A program made the translations under genes and the position numbers. From the NCBI GenBank assembly GCA_029718625.1, contig CM056376.1, positions 109,155,098 through 109,219,097 of the forward strand: DNA of 64,000 nt. Reading direction: 5' to 3'. Position 1 is the stretch's first letter; each line of letters begins with the position of its first letter. This stretch comes from Synaphobranchus kaupii (lineage: Eukaryota; Chordata; Actinopteri; Anguilliformes; Synaphobranchidae). This document shows, piece after piece, positions 35,374-46,585 of this stretch. The notes under the pieces were generated by a model. That model was not told the origin of the DNA. It was given only the letters and a program-made list of their open reading frames with translations, and did not search any database.

Positions 35374-36634
35374 TTAAGGAGAAGAAGAAGAACAAGAGCA
35401 ACAAAATAAGAACATGAAGAAGAACTACAACAAGAACCCAGTTGCACTAGTTGTCACTGTAAGGTTCTGGGTTAAATCCCCAGCTGGGATATACACCCCC
35501 CTACACCCCCCCAAATAAAAAAATAGACAAGAAATAACATGGTGCCCACAGCCAAACTGCTTGGCACTTAGCACTGCACAGATGGATCGAGGAAATAGCA
35601 CAGTCGGAAATATATTTTTTAAAAAGTATTTAAATAATAAATTCAAAATAGTAATATCTAAAATATGTCTGTGTTTAATGACATGCTTAACTAAACAGTA
35701 GACAGTCAGGCGTGGGGTATAGGGAGCTCCCTACAGGCGGCCACTACTCTAAAGGAATAGACTATTTGTCCCTTTAAAAAACATTTAAGTGTATATGAGA
35801 CTCCACACTCATGTGTTCTGCCCCTATTTCATATCACTTATGAGTGTTCATTTTCAAAAAAAAGGGTGTTATCAGTGACTCACTGATTTGAACCATTCAT
35901 TGGCCGCACATGATTTGCTGTGGAGAGAATGACATTTTAATTGGTTAAAACAAGACTGTGATTGACAGCTCACTTGATGAGCTTGATGAATCTACCTCTC
36001 CCATCCCTACTGTGAAAGTATACCCTCTTCATATTATAATACTGTTTGTACACAGTGAAGAAAAGTCCTAGTAGTTAAAAATATTTAGTTGTCTGTACAA
36101 AAAAAAAAAAATTATCTGTACTTTCATTACAATACATTACATTGCTTATCTGAACAACATTAGCAATTGACCACCAGCACAGATACTGTTGTACATTCAA
36201 TAGAAAGTGAGTTATCTATGTGAACCTGAGTGGTTAAATACTTAAAGCATTTCTCTTTCATTTCAGCAGGTAACCAATTAGCAAATATAACTGTAAAAGT
36301 GCGTGGATGCGTAATTTCCCAAAACAAAACAAAACGAGAAAAGCAAAAAGTGAAAAGGTTACAGATGTTCGGAGAGACTCAGAGAGGGGCTCCATTAGCT
36401 CAGTCGACGGCTTCAAAACTACCAACCTCACTGGAGTCTGAAATGTCAAACGCCGCAGTATAATATTCAATTCCATGAGTCCCCCCAGTAAGAGCTGGAG
36501 CACACAAAACAATTTCAACATCAACAGAAATCAATAAGACACATAAAGATATCACAGGGCCGTCTGTGCTTCGGCAATTACATTTCAAATCTGGCTGCTT
36601 TTTGACCTCGTACAGCCCCTAACCTAAACAAGCA

Positions 36635-36669
<35 letters not shown>

Positions 36670-36769
36670 CACATACGCATGCCAGCACCGAAACACACAG
36701 GCGTGCATGTTTCTGTGCAGGTGCGTGTTTGTGTGCTCAGACATACAAACACACACACACATACACACA
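34824..36769. other. Intergenic, no gene seen
   Basis: AT-rich unique DNA with an AAT tract (35336-35373) and CA runs (36635-36667). A tRNA-like B-box phrase (GGTTCTGGGTTAAATCCCC, 35463-35481) suggests a decayed SINE remnant. No coding exon recognised. Confidence 0.4.
35336..35373. repeat. (AAT)n tract
   Basis: About 12 AAT units. Confidence 0.95.
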
Positions 36770-36886
36770 CCCTGTAATGCTCATAGGCCCAAAATAAATG
36801 CTCATTACATACTTGATTTTACATTCATCATTTTAACTCCTTGAACCTGGATGAAGCCAATTGTGGTTAAAAAGCTTTGTTATCGA

Positions 36887-37248
36887 GTGGCACGGTGGTG
36901 CAGTGGTTAGCACTGTCACCTCACAGCAAGAAGGCACCGAGTTCGAATCCCGGCCGAGGACCTTTCTGTGTGGAGTTTGCATGTTCTCCCCGTGTCCGCG
37001 TGGGTTTCCTCTGGGTACTCCGGTTTCCTCCCACAGTCCAAAGACATGCAGGTTAGGCTAATTGGAGACTCTAAATTGCCCATAGGTATGAGTGTGTGAG
37101 TGAATGGTGTGTGTGCCCTGCGATGGATTGGCGGCCTGTCCTGGGTGTATTCCTGCCTCTCGCCCAATGCATGTTGGGATAGGCTCCAGCACCCCCCGCG
37201 ACCCTGACCAGGAATAAGCGGGTTGGATAATGGATGGATGGATGGAAA
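36887..37248 (+). mobile_element. tRNA-headed SINE with (GGAT)n tail
   Basis: The head GTGGCACGGTGGTGCAGTGG contains a box-A-like segment (GGTGCAGTGGTTAGC), and GAGTTCGAATCCCGG gives box B, the internal RNA polymerase III promoter of a tRNA-derived SINE. The body holds GGAGTTTGCATGTTCTCCCC and CAAAGACATGCAGGTTAGGC, well-known fish repeat phrases, and ends in GGATGGATGG. Target duplications CTTTGTTATCGA (36875-36886) and CTTTGTTATCAA (37249-37260) match at 11 of 12, consistent with LINE-driven insertion. Confidence 0.92.
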
Positions 37249-37300
37249 CTTTGTTATCAAATCGCGTCAAGTAAAATCACGCGCTGATTCTTATTCTTAA

Positions 37301-38090
37301 AGGGGGACATGAAGCAATGTATTCCTATGGGAAAATAGCTGACTTTCAGTGAGCTCAACGATGTATCGTAAAGAAAAAAATAAAACAAAAAACGCACAGA
37401 CGGTCTTTTTCTATTGTCCCGAAATGCTCAAATGAGCATTACCGACAAAACTTAATTTAGAACTTAATTTCCACAAACTGCTTCTGACCATAGCTCCTAA
37501 TGCTGTGGCCTGACGAGCCGGCAACTGCAGCGCCGCTGCGTTGCCTTGATAAACGGTTTGGGAGCTAAAGTCGTGTCTACCTAATATTGCCTATAGAAAA
37601 TAAGCGTTAGCTTGGGATGCTAGGTCACAGTAGGTATATATTTGCAGACTGTTAACTAATATATCAAGGCAATGCAGCGGCGCTGCAGTTTGCCGGCTGG
37701 CCACAGCATTAGTATGGTTAAAAGCAGTTCGTGGAAATTAAGTTTTAAATTAAGTTTTGTTCGGTAATACTCATTTGAGCATCTCGGGACAATAGAAAAA
37801 GACCATCTGCGCATTTTTTGTTTATTTTTTTCCTCACGATACATCGTTGAGCTCACTGAAAGTCAGCTATTTTCCCATAGGAATACATTGAGCAGCAGAG
37901 ACCAGCCAACCTAGTGACGTCACGACCGCAATTGGTCCAAGATGGCTGCGCCCTAGTGGAAAAAAAGCGAATTTCAACTTCTTTTTCCAGCAAATACGGG
38001 TTGGTTTGAGATTTTAACGCATGGTCATATCTACTTTAAGGTAAAAAGCTAACGACCCTGAGCCACTTTACAAAGTGCTTCATGTCCCCT
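37301..38090. mobile_element. Kolobok-like foldback MITE with TTAA duplication
   Basis: TTAA lies at 37297-37300 and 38091-38094. Just inside are AGGGGGACATGAAGCA and its inverse TGCTTCATGTCCCCT. TTAA plus AGGGG termini fits Kolobok rather than piggyBac, whose ends start CCC. Long inner arms (about 37305-37555 and 37665-37895) are also inverted and carry the GCAGCGCCGCTGC / GCAGCGGCGCTGC segments near the loop. The right side has an extra ~190 bases between inner arm and end. No transposase is present. Confidence 0.85.
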
Positions 38091-39255
38091 TTAAGCCCGA
38101 CGCACACAGCCGGACTAAATAAATCTATATTTTCAATATATATTTTGTTATTAAACAGTTGTTATTGTATGATTTTGTATTGTTGTACATAGTTTATTGT
38201 TTGAATTGCTTGCAGTGTCTTAAAAACAAAACTGTTTTATTTCTGTTCTAAAAGTATATGTCTGCCAGGTACTCTATGGATATTTCTATACGTTATAAAA
38301 CAATGGTATGTCCTATTGATATGCCTCTATGATGTGGTTTCTCCATGCGACCTATTCTTAGATTGTAAGATGACATACCTGAACTGACACTGTTTTTGAG
38401 ATTAACACATTTCACTTGAAAAGAATGTTTGTTTTTTTTTCTCATATAATGGGGCTTACCAACACCTACTGTATATCATATCCAGCCCTAAGGTTGACCT
38501 GATAGGGACAAGTCTTGTGAACAAAATTAGGGTTTGCATGAGCAGTTATCTTTTACATAGAACTGTTTAATAATTTTAAAAAACGAGGAATGATGTAAAA
38601 AATGTAAAAGTCACCTTCGGTCTCTAAGGGTTAACTGAGCATGTTAATACAATTCATTCTTCTTTGAGTGCTTATAAATGTGCACAATGTTAAAGGAATA
38701 GTCCACTCTTATTAACTTTTAGGCTAATATAGAATATAATATAGAATTTCTGAAAATGTTCAGCAATTTTCCAAGCTTTTTCTCTGTTGTGATAGCTGCT
38801 ATGAGCATGGACGATGTGACATTGTGCAATTCAATGATGTCACTGAATTGCATTTCTGTCTAACATGGAAATTGATAGGAGAGTAATTTTTATTTGGCGG
38901 TAAAACACGCCTAGAATTTTTGTATCATAATATCACCAGGATAAATGTGTAGCCGCAGTTGTTTTCTTCTTCTGATATTGACGACATCACACACAACCCT
39001 GTGATGGAACCTGTGTGCTCTTTGAAAAATGTGTACAGACAGAAGTCATTGCCGTGGGCAAACACTGAAGGGCCTCATTTCTGCAATGTGATGTACTTTC
39101 CACCACCGAGTGATAATGTCAAAGTGCATTCTGTCGATATGGAGCAATAAAAAGAGATGCTTGCTCCCAACTTGAAACACACTCAGTGATCAAAATTAAA
39201 TAAAAATAATTTGGAAAAAATAGAAAATCAAAAGGCATCTCTAATTGTATGTGGT

Positions 39256-39261
<6 letters not shown>

Positions 39262-39316
<55 letters not shown>
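39262..39316. repeat. (CT)n microsatellite
   Basis: About 27 CT units with one CCT interruption. Confidence 0.97.
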
Positions 39317-39404
39317 GGCCTAGTCCAGTCGCTCTGTTTTTCCGTTTTAATGATTTATCAGATCAGACTCTTCCTTTCTTTTTTTCTTTTTGCTTCCTGC
39401 AGAT

Positions 39405-39620
39405 AAGCTGACGTAGAGGGCTGAGTAATCCTGGACACTTGGCAAGAGCCACTTTCAGATGCCCCCATCGATTACTTCAATTAGCTCGTTTAAAATGAAG
39501 AGATGAAGCCTCATTATCCAGGAGAGAAAATGCGTGCCATTACTATGAATATTATAATCAAGCTCCTCTCGCCTCACCCTCATCCTCACATATTCATTTG
39601 TGAATAATTCCTTATAAATG
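39405..39620. promoter_or_regulatory. Candidate conserved noncoding block
   Basis: The sequence is unique, non-coding and motif-dense: ATCGATTACTTCAATTAGC, AAATGAAGAGATGAAGCC, ATTATAATCAAGC and TATTCATTTGTGAAT. It lies in the presumed pcdh7 desert. Its resemblance to developmental enhancers is a visual judgement. Confidence 0.28.
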
Positions 39621-39989
39621 GAGGTCCTTAAACCATAGGTTTATGTAAAAATGGCCACCTAATTTGATCATTTATGACAACCATCAATGCACCAATATAG
39701 AACTTTTGTTTTTTTTATTGTCCACATTTATTAAAATAGAAATAAGACTACTAAAAAAGGCCAAGCCAGAAGTAAAGCTTTCATGCAAATAAAAATAGGT
39801 GGTACCAGAAAGGGAAACATCATACCATTGCCTCATTTTGATTTCCCTTAACTATCCAAGCTAGAGGTCTGTTCCCAAGTACTCTAACAAAAAACACATT
39901 TCTCGTGTTTACGCTTTTGATATTCCTTGAGTTAAAAAACAATATACAAATTAAAACATGCAATGTGTTTCCTTGTATAGTCACTAATA

Positions 39990-41204
39990 CAGAGGTGGCA
40001 CCACAGTTCTGAAAGCGGTTATAAAATTAGGCAATAGACCCTGATCTATTACCACTGGAATCCACCTACCAGCATTTTAATACGCATATTTACTGTATAT
40101 TAAAATTGTGGACTAAACATATTTGTCTACAAATGATCCATAGATGGCTTATTTGTCTATATAACTTTTATGGCAAAGAATACATTGGCTATATGAATAT
40201 CTATACCATAATTGGGCAAGTTTCACAGACCCAGAATCAGCACTAAACCTTTGAACACAGAATAGAGTCCAGTGTGCTGTTTGAGGCTTAGCAGTGCAGG
40301 GTAAAGCAGTAGTGTTCAATCCAGGTTTGGATACCCAGACCACTGCATGTTTTTCTGCAATCTAACAGTAAAGCACCTGATTCAATCAATCACCATGCCT
40401 TGTTTAGCTGAATCATGTTATTGTTGTACTTCATCAAATATATGCAGTGATGTACATTCCCAGAGCCTGAAATGAATACCACTTGTATTAAACCAACCAT
40501 ACTATAGGTGAGAGCTCTTCGTTCCATGTCCTGAAGGGCTACACAGGGGAGCTCATAGCCTAGTTCAAGTTCAACACCATCTAAACTAACTAGTATCAGC
40601 TATATTTATCTATTTACACAATATCTTAATTTATCTATCTACACTTAATCAATAGCTAACTAACCATATCACTCCATCCTGGCATTATGCTCCTCTTTTC
40701 ATCATTCATGGAATCAGTAGCCAAACATAAGAAATCTAACAATAATACACCTGATTCAACCAATCATAATGAATAGCCTATTAAATATTTGCAGTCCCAT
40801 GATCTAACTTAGCCTACTTGCTAGCTGGATATCAACCCAGTTAGCTAGCATTGCACCAACGTTAGATAACGTTATACCCTCAGTAGCCTAAAGCCAGCTG
40901 TGTGATCTGGGAACTTACAAATACAGTAGTGCTAACGTTAACGTTGACACAACAGTTATCACTCTCTGTTCTTATTAGACACGTCTTTACTTACTGACAT
41001 TTTAGCAACATAATTAACAGTAACGTTACAGAACTTACCAAGGACACATCTGGATTACTTCGAAATGTTAGTGCTCCCGACTAGAGCAGAACTTATTTAT
41101 CTAGCTAACAGCTAGAACTCACCAGTATTGCGACAGCAGCAGAAAGAAAAAGTCGGCACGGTGAGCACGCTCGAGAACGAGATAGAATGTTGCCAGATAC
41201 TCCC

Positions 41205-41241
<37 letters not shown>

Positions 41242-41599
41242 ATCTGTCATTGACTCCTATACATTACTACTGTAAATCTTCCCCTATGAATTTTATTAAA
41301 TCCCCTACAGTCTGGCAACTCTGTCCTGCAGCTAGAGGCTTTTGTTTTTACTAAATGAACATTCAGTCTCATGCTGCGTTGGCCGTGGTGACTCGTGCTC
41401 ATCGGGTAATGATTCGCCTGAGATAACAGTAGAATTTCGATAAAGTTTACGAGTTTTATTAAAAAAATATATAATGATCATAATAATAAATAAAAAAATA
41501 GAGAAAGGGGTGGGGCGATGCCACACCAAGGTCGAAAGTGGTGTGGCAGCTGCCCATTGGCCACACCCAATGGGCAGCTGCCCATTGCCGGCGGCCCTG
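39990..41599. mobile_element. hAT-like element flanked by CACTAATA
   Basis: A perfect 8-bp direct repeat CACTAATA lies at 39982-39989 and 41600-41607. The enclosed DNA starts CAGAGGTGGCACC and ends GCCGGCGGCCCTG, both common hAT-type ends, although the two match each other poorly beyond CAG.G, so the element may be composite. It has no recognisable transposase. It contains a 40-C tract near its right end and a short palindrome (GGGCAGCTGCCCA, 41571-41583). Confidence 0.62.
41202..41241. repeat. Poly-C tract, about 40 bases
   Basis: A short CCCT lead is followed by an uninterrupted run of about 36 C. Such runs are often mis-sized in assemblies. Confidence 0.95.
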
Positions 41600-41607
41600 C
41601 ACTAATA

Positions 41608-42425
41608 TAGCAAACCAAATAAAGCCAGCCCAACAGCACTTTAAATATCTGTTCTCCATTGTAATCTGTATTCAGTGTACAAGGCAACATCGTTGCGTTT
41701 TTTTTAGGCATCGCGGAGCTCTGTACAGCATGTAATACTCAGCTTTCAGTGGGATGACAGGGGATCAGCTGAGACAGCCTGCGTTTAGCCTCATCTTAGG
41801 ACTGAAGCGTGATTTCAGCGGCTTGGACTGCGAGAGTGAGGCGCCATGCTCTTAGGACCCCTCCGGAAACTTAGGCGGGGCCCGGAATGGGGCCTCCCTT
41901 TCTTCTGCTCTCCCTGCTGGGACGGCCCCTGGCTCTGCTCAGCGTACAAAAGTAGCTGGTGACAGCATCCTCCTCTCTCTCTCTCTCCTCTCTCTCTGCT
42001 CCCCCCCCTCTCTCTCTCTCTCCTTTCATATTCACAGTTCCCATAAAAAATCATCTTTTGTGATCTTGCTACCCGCCGTGCATTCTGGCATTTTTCAATA
42101 AATTTAGCGGTGTAAGTTAAGCAGCAAAGGGACTATTCTTCTGGGACAAAATAAAATGAGAATGACCCCCCCCCCCTCCCCATGCCTCACTCCTCCCCTC
42201 CCTTCTGCATACTCTTTTCCCCAACGTCTTGACTTACATTTGCAAACTAACGCTGCGTCTTGTGAGAGGAATATAAATACATTGAGAGCCACTACGTGGC
42301 TGCCTGTTAACGCTATCACCTGTGAAGTCATGGGATAAGGTGTGCATTAATGAGTCCCTTAAAGAGGGAGGCGCTCATTCTGTCTCACGAAGCGCTTTAC
42401 CCTTATTTCATTCGTTTTATTTTAA
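41608..42425. other. Intergenic, no gene seen
   Basis: Unique DNA with a CT-rich stretch (41968-42022) and C-runs near 42167. A minus-strand arginine/glutamate ORF here is the CT repeat read in antisense and is not a gene. Confidence 0.4.
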
Positions 42426-43331
42426 CCCTCTGATGCACAACTTATTCAAACCCCTTAAATTGCACAACATGGGTCAAAAATGACCCGTATATGCAAAAGC
42501 GTGATTTTTATTTAAATGTGCAAATTATATTAGCAATTTTGTTGAAGTAATTGTTTCGGTAGAGATTAAGACTACACAAGAATGCCTTGACATTAATTTT
42601 TTTTGCTTTTGCTCTCTACTCCACAATTTTATATTTGTCATCAAACAATTCACATGTGGTGCAGATTCTTAGAACAACCAGTAAAGGATCTTATATCACA
42701 TCGTGCTAATGCGTGATGCACATACAACTCTTTTTAGCTGTAAACATACCTGTTACCAATAAAAATATATCGGCTATTTATGGAATCCCTGAAACCTTGT
42801 TATGCTTATGTGTCTAACGTTAGCTATGCATATTCATCAACGAGGGGGCAGTTAACTGGCAATTCATCTTGTTTGTGACTGTCGTACAGCAAACTTAGCT
42901 GGGTATCGTTAGCTCTGTGCATTCGTCAACGTTGGGCAGTAAATTAACTTAGCTGGGTATAAACCTTCTTATACTTTATTTCACATGCACATATTTTCGA
43001 CACACTGTTTAAATTCAACTTTCCACCACCCATTTACCCAGGTACAGAGGAGTAGCCACAGGAGCGCTGGCTGCCATTTTGAGTGTGAAGTATAGCAGGA
43101 GAAGACCAGTGGGTGGGGAACTCATGTCAGAACTCATATCACCAGAGTGTCAATCATACATGCTTTGTGCCTGTATTCGTTCTGTTCCAAATATTTCATC
43201 AGCTGAGACAAAAAAAGTGTGTACGACAGGCATCTTTTTGCGTATTTTAGAGTAATAATTCATACCAGTGTAATTTTACAAATTTTACGTCAAAATTAGT
43301 ACGTTACGCAAAATGCGTACAGGTTGGCAGG
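42426..43331. mobile_element. Possible piggyBac-like MITE
   Basis: TTAA occurs at 42422-42425 before CCCTCTGATGCAC and at 43332-43335 after GTACAGGTTGGCAGG. A left end TTAACCCTCTGATGC is typical of fish piggyBac repeats, and a hairpin GGGTCAAAAATGACCC lies just inside. The right end is only weakly inverted to the left. The call is tentative. Confidence 0.35.
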
Positions 43332-43404
43332 TTAAAATTTTACTTATTTATTTTTTTTATTTTTACTTTTCAGCACGTATAAAGTGCCCAATGTAAGAAT
43401 TGGG

Positions 43405-43642
43405 AATTCTCTTTATTTGGCTCTATCCAAAAGTTCTGCTTTTGAAATAAAACCATTCATATTCACACGTTAAAGTACAGATTTTCAGCTTTTATTAGAG
43501 GGTATTTGTATAAGATTCACCATTTAGAAGTTATAACACTTTTTTTTTTACATAGACTATTTCAGGCCAACTGAAGAATTGGGGCAAATTAAAATAATTT
43601 AAAATAAAGTAACCGTGTTTAGTATTTGGTTACATATATTTT
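43405..43642. mobile_element. Degenerate Tc1/mariner terminal-repeat region, cut by gap
   Basis: The order GGCTCT...AAAAGTTCTGCTTTTGAAA, then TTTTCAGCTTTTATTAGAGG, then AGTATTTGGTTACAT follows the inner terminal region of a common fish Tc1 family. The sequence then runs into the N gap. No outer end with TA was seen. Confidence 0.45.
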
Positions 43643-44142
43643 NNNNNNNNNNNNNNNNNNNNNNNNNNNNNNNNNNNNNNNNNNNNNNNNNNNNNNNNNN
43701 NNNNNNNNNNNNNNNNNNNNNNNNNNNNNNNNNNNNNNNNNNNNNNNNNNNNNNNNNNNNNNNNNNNNNNNNNNNNNNNNNNNNNNNNNNNNNNNNNNNN
43801 NNNNNNNNNNNNNNNNNNNNNNNNNNNNNNNNNNNNNNNNNNNNNNNNNNNNNNNNNNNNNNNNNNNNNNNNNNNNNNNNNNNNNNNNNNNNNNNNNNNN
43901 NNNNNNNNNNNNNNNNNNNNNNNNNNNNNNNNNNNNNNNNNNNNNNNNNNNNNNNNNNNNNNNNNNNNNNNNNNNNNNNNNNNNNNNNNNNNNNNNNNNN
44001 NNNNNNNNNNNNNNNNNNNNNNNNNNNNNNNNNNNNNNNNNNNNNNNNNNNNNNNNNNNNNNNNNNNNNNNNNNNNNNNNNNNNNNNNNNNNNNNNNNNN
44101 NNNNNNNNNNNNNNNNNNNNNNNNNNNNNNNNNNNNNNNNNN
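43643..44142. other. Assembly gap of exactly 500 N
   Basis: All bases are N. The round length suggests a gap of arbitrary or scaffolding size. It adjoins a TG-rich minisatellite, a likely cause of the break. Confidence 0.99.
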
Positions 44143-44238
44143 TGTGTGAGTGTGTGAGTGGAAGGTATGTGTGTGTATGGGAGTGTGTGTGTGTGTGTGT
44201 GTGTGAGTGGAAGGTATGTGTGTGTATGAGAGTGTGTT

Positions 44239-44272
<34 letters not shown>

Positions 44273-44340
44273 TGGAAGGTATGTGTGTGTGTGTGTGTGA
44301 GTGGAAGGTATGTGTGTGTGTGTGTGTGTGTGAGTGGAAG

Positions 44341-44371
<31 letters not shown>

Positions 44372-44506
44372 AGAGTGGAAGGTATGTGTGTGTGTGTGTG
44401 TGTGTGAGTGGAAGGTATGTGTGTGTATGAGAGTGTGTGTGCGTGTGTTTGTGTGTGTGTGAGTGGAAGGTATGTGTGTGTGTGTGTGTGTGTGTGTGAG
44501 TGGAAG

Positions 44507-44545
<39 letters not shown>

Positions 44546-44589
44546 TGGAAGGTATGTGTGTGTATGAGAGTGTGTTTGCGTGTGTGTGC

Positions 44590-44630
<41 letters not shown>

Positions 44631-44636
44631 TGGAAG

Positions 44637-44687
<51 letters not shown>

Positions 44688-44700
44688 TGGAAGGTATGGG
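44143..44700. repeat. TG-rich minisatellite with GAGTGGAAGGTATG spacers
   Basis: Variable-length TG runs are separated by about eleven copies of GAGTGGAAGGTATG, some with an added GAGAGTGTG block. The histidine/threonine or valine/cysteine ORFs across it are repeat artefacts. The array is probably longer inside the gap. Confidence 0.95.
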
Positions 44701-45079
44701 GGGTAAATGTGTGTTCATTAGATGAGTGCAGAGGTTTTCCCCCTTGTGCTCTGTCCCTGGGTGACTTTCTGTTTACTTCCTGTTTCTTCTGTACTTCCCT
44801 GTGGTACAGGGGGTGCCCAAGGTGCTCCCTCCCTGGAGACACCCCAGCCCCCAGCCTTCTGTTCACTTCACAGCGCTGAAAAGGTTGTCATGGTTAATTA
44901 CCCAACAGATCCAAAAACATTTGCATGGATATCACAACACACTGCACTTTCAGGATCATGAATTACATTATTTCAGACCTGGATCACATATACAAATTTC
45001 ACAAGCTTTATTTAAGTGTTCACTTATTAAATTCACTTACTTACTCATTAGTTTCACTTACTTATTCACTTATACATTT

Positions 45080-46250
45080 TTATGGGACCGAGCAGCATAG
45101 CTGCTGGTACCCTATTGTTTTTGTTCAGATTCTTTTTTTTATTTTTATTTAAAAAATTTTCTCCCCTTTCACCTAAAATTCCAGTGAGCTGGTTTGGCAT
45201 AGAATCACCAAGCTTTGGCAGGCTTGTTGGGATTGCCAAACTCTTGGATCCTCTATATTATGACGCAGATTGAACACCTGGTGGCGCTGTAGTGCATGTG
45301 ACAATTGACATGCCGACTGCCGATGCCCCAGTCGGTCACAAAATTTGGCATACAGGTCCGTCTGCTCATGCCGAACAAATTTGTCTCAAGGACTCATAAA
45401 GTTCGCCATATTGGATTTTCCGCTAATTAGCATTTATTGTAAAACACTTAAAATGCTACTACAAAATTTGACCAATGCGTCATAAAAGTTATATACAGAA
45501 TTTTGATATTTTAAAAGATGGCCGAATGACGTGCCAATTAATTTTCAGTGGGCGTGGCTTATCACAAAAATGCTAATAATTCCAAAACCATATGACAGAA
45601 AGTTATGAAACTTGGTAGGTCTGTTAAGGGTAATATCAGGACTTGATATCTGCAGTTACAATCCAATCGAGCCACGTGTTGATGCTATCGAGATTCAAAT
45701 ATAAGAAAATATTTTAAACTTTGCTAAAAATCATTGACACACCCACTGCCGATGCCCCGTTTCATCTAGTCACAAAATTTGGTGTACAAGTCCCGTTACT
45801 CATGCCCAACAAATTTGCCTCAAGAAACCATGGTCTGCCATCTTCAATTTTCCACTAATTAGCATTTTTTGTAAAACACTTAAAATGCTACTCCTCCTAC
45901 AGAATTTGACCAATTTGCACCAAACCTGTTTGAGGGATCCATCCCACAAAAGTTCATGCTGTACTTTTCTAAGGCCTATCTCAAAAAATGGCCAAATGAG
46001 AAGCCAATTAATTTTGCATTGGGCGTGGCTTATCGCAAAAATGCTAGTAATTCTAAAACCGTTTGATATAAAGTTCCGAAACTTGGTGGGTTAATTGAGA
46101 GTTATATCAAGACTTGAGCCCTGCAGTTTTTAACCAAATCAATCCACGTGGGTGGCGCTACAGAAATACAAAAGTTGGGATTGGACATATGCCATCCACC
46201 AAGTACACTATCTATGCTTAACAGGCCGTCTACCTACCATGCCAACTGTG
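45080..46250. repeat. ~440-bp unit repeated twice, unclassified
   Basis: Two diverged direct copies share ACTGCCGATGCCCC, GTCACAAAATTTGG, CACTTAAAATGCTACT and GGGCGTGGCTTATC, starting near 45305 and 45743. They are led by GGGACCGAGCAGCATAGCTG (45085) and AACACCTGGTGGCGCTGTAG. This resembles a repeat family known from fish genomes, but I cannot name it. It is followed by two tRNA-like units. Confidence 0.75.
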
Positions 46251-46251
46251 A

Positions 46252-46325
46252 AAGTTCCTGTAGCTTAGTGGTTATGGCATTTGTACTACCATGTAGTAGG
46301 TTGGTGATTTGATCCCCACCTATTC
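46252..46325 (+). repeat. tRNA-like (SINE-head-like) segment 1
   Basis: TGTAGCTTAGTGGTTATGGC resembles box A, and GGTGATTTGATCCCC box B, about 40 bases apart. The predicted acceptor stem does not pair, so it is a tRNA-derived relic, not a working tRNA. Confidence 0.55.
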
Positions 46326-46509
46326 CCAACATTTTTTTGAGGCACGTCATGCTAAGAATGTTCTTTTAACATAAAACAAGTTATTTTTTATTGCAAAGGC
46401 TAAGAAATCTAACAATATTAACTGTTAACTCTTTGAATTATGAAGTCAATAAGCCAACACAATCTGATATCGCAACACAAAAGTCTTATTTGGCCTGCAC
46501 ATTCCTGTT

Positions 46510-46585
46510 AACCTGCTTTGGCCTAATGGTTACAATCTTGGCTTTCCATGCATGAGGTCAGTGGTACGATTCCTGCTTAGTACCG
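46510..46585 (+). repeat. tRNA-like (SINE-head-like) segment 2
   Basis: TTGGCCTAATGGTTACAATC resembles box A, and AGTGGTACGATTCCTGC box B. It lies about 260 bases after segment 1. No SINE tail is recognised between them. Confidence 0.5.

Larger units (their letters stand above)
36770..39042. repeat. Local duplication, copy B, interrupted
   Basis: Matches to copy A (31856-32060) occur at 36770-36836, 38640-38695 and about 38960-39042, in the same order. Between the first two blocks lie the SINE at 36887 and the TTAA element at 37301, plus about 0.5 kb of other DNA. The gap between the last two blocks is a further ~260-bp insertion here or deletion in copy A. Confidence 0.7.
38095..39981. other. 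Intergenic, no gene seen
   Basis: Holds the later blocks of duplication copy B, a CT microsatellite (39262-39316), and a unique block at 39405-39620 that could be regulatory. No coding exon recognised. Confidence 0.4.

Noticed and set aside
43619..44866. Very long frames across the gap region
   Set aside because: N bases and the TG minisatellite create them.
46252..46585. Functional tRNA genes
   Set aside because: Box A and B resemble tRNA promoters, but acceptor stems do not pair; better read as SINE-type relics.
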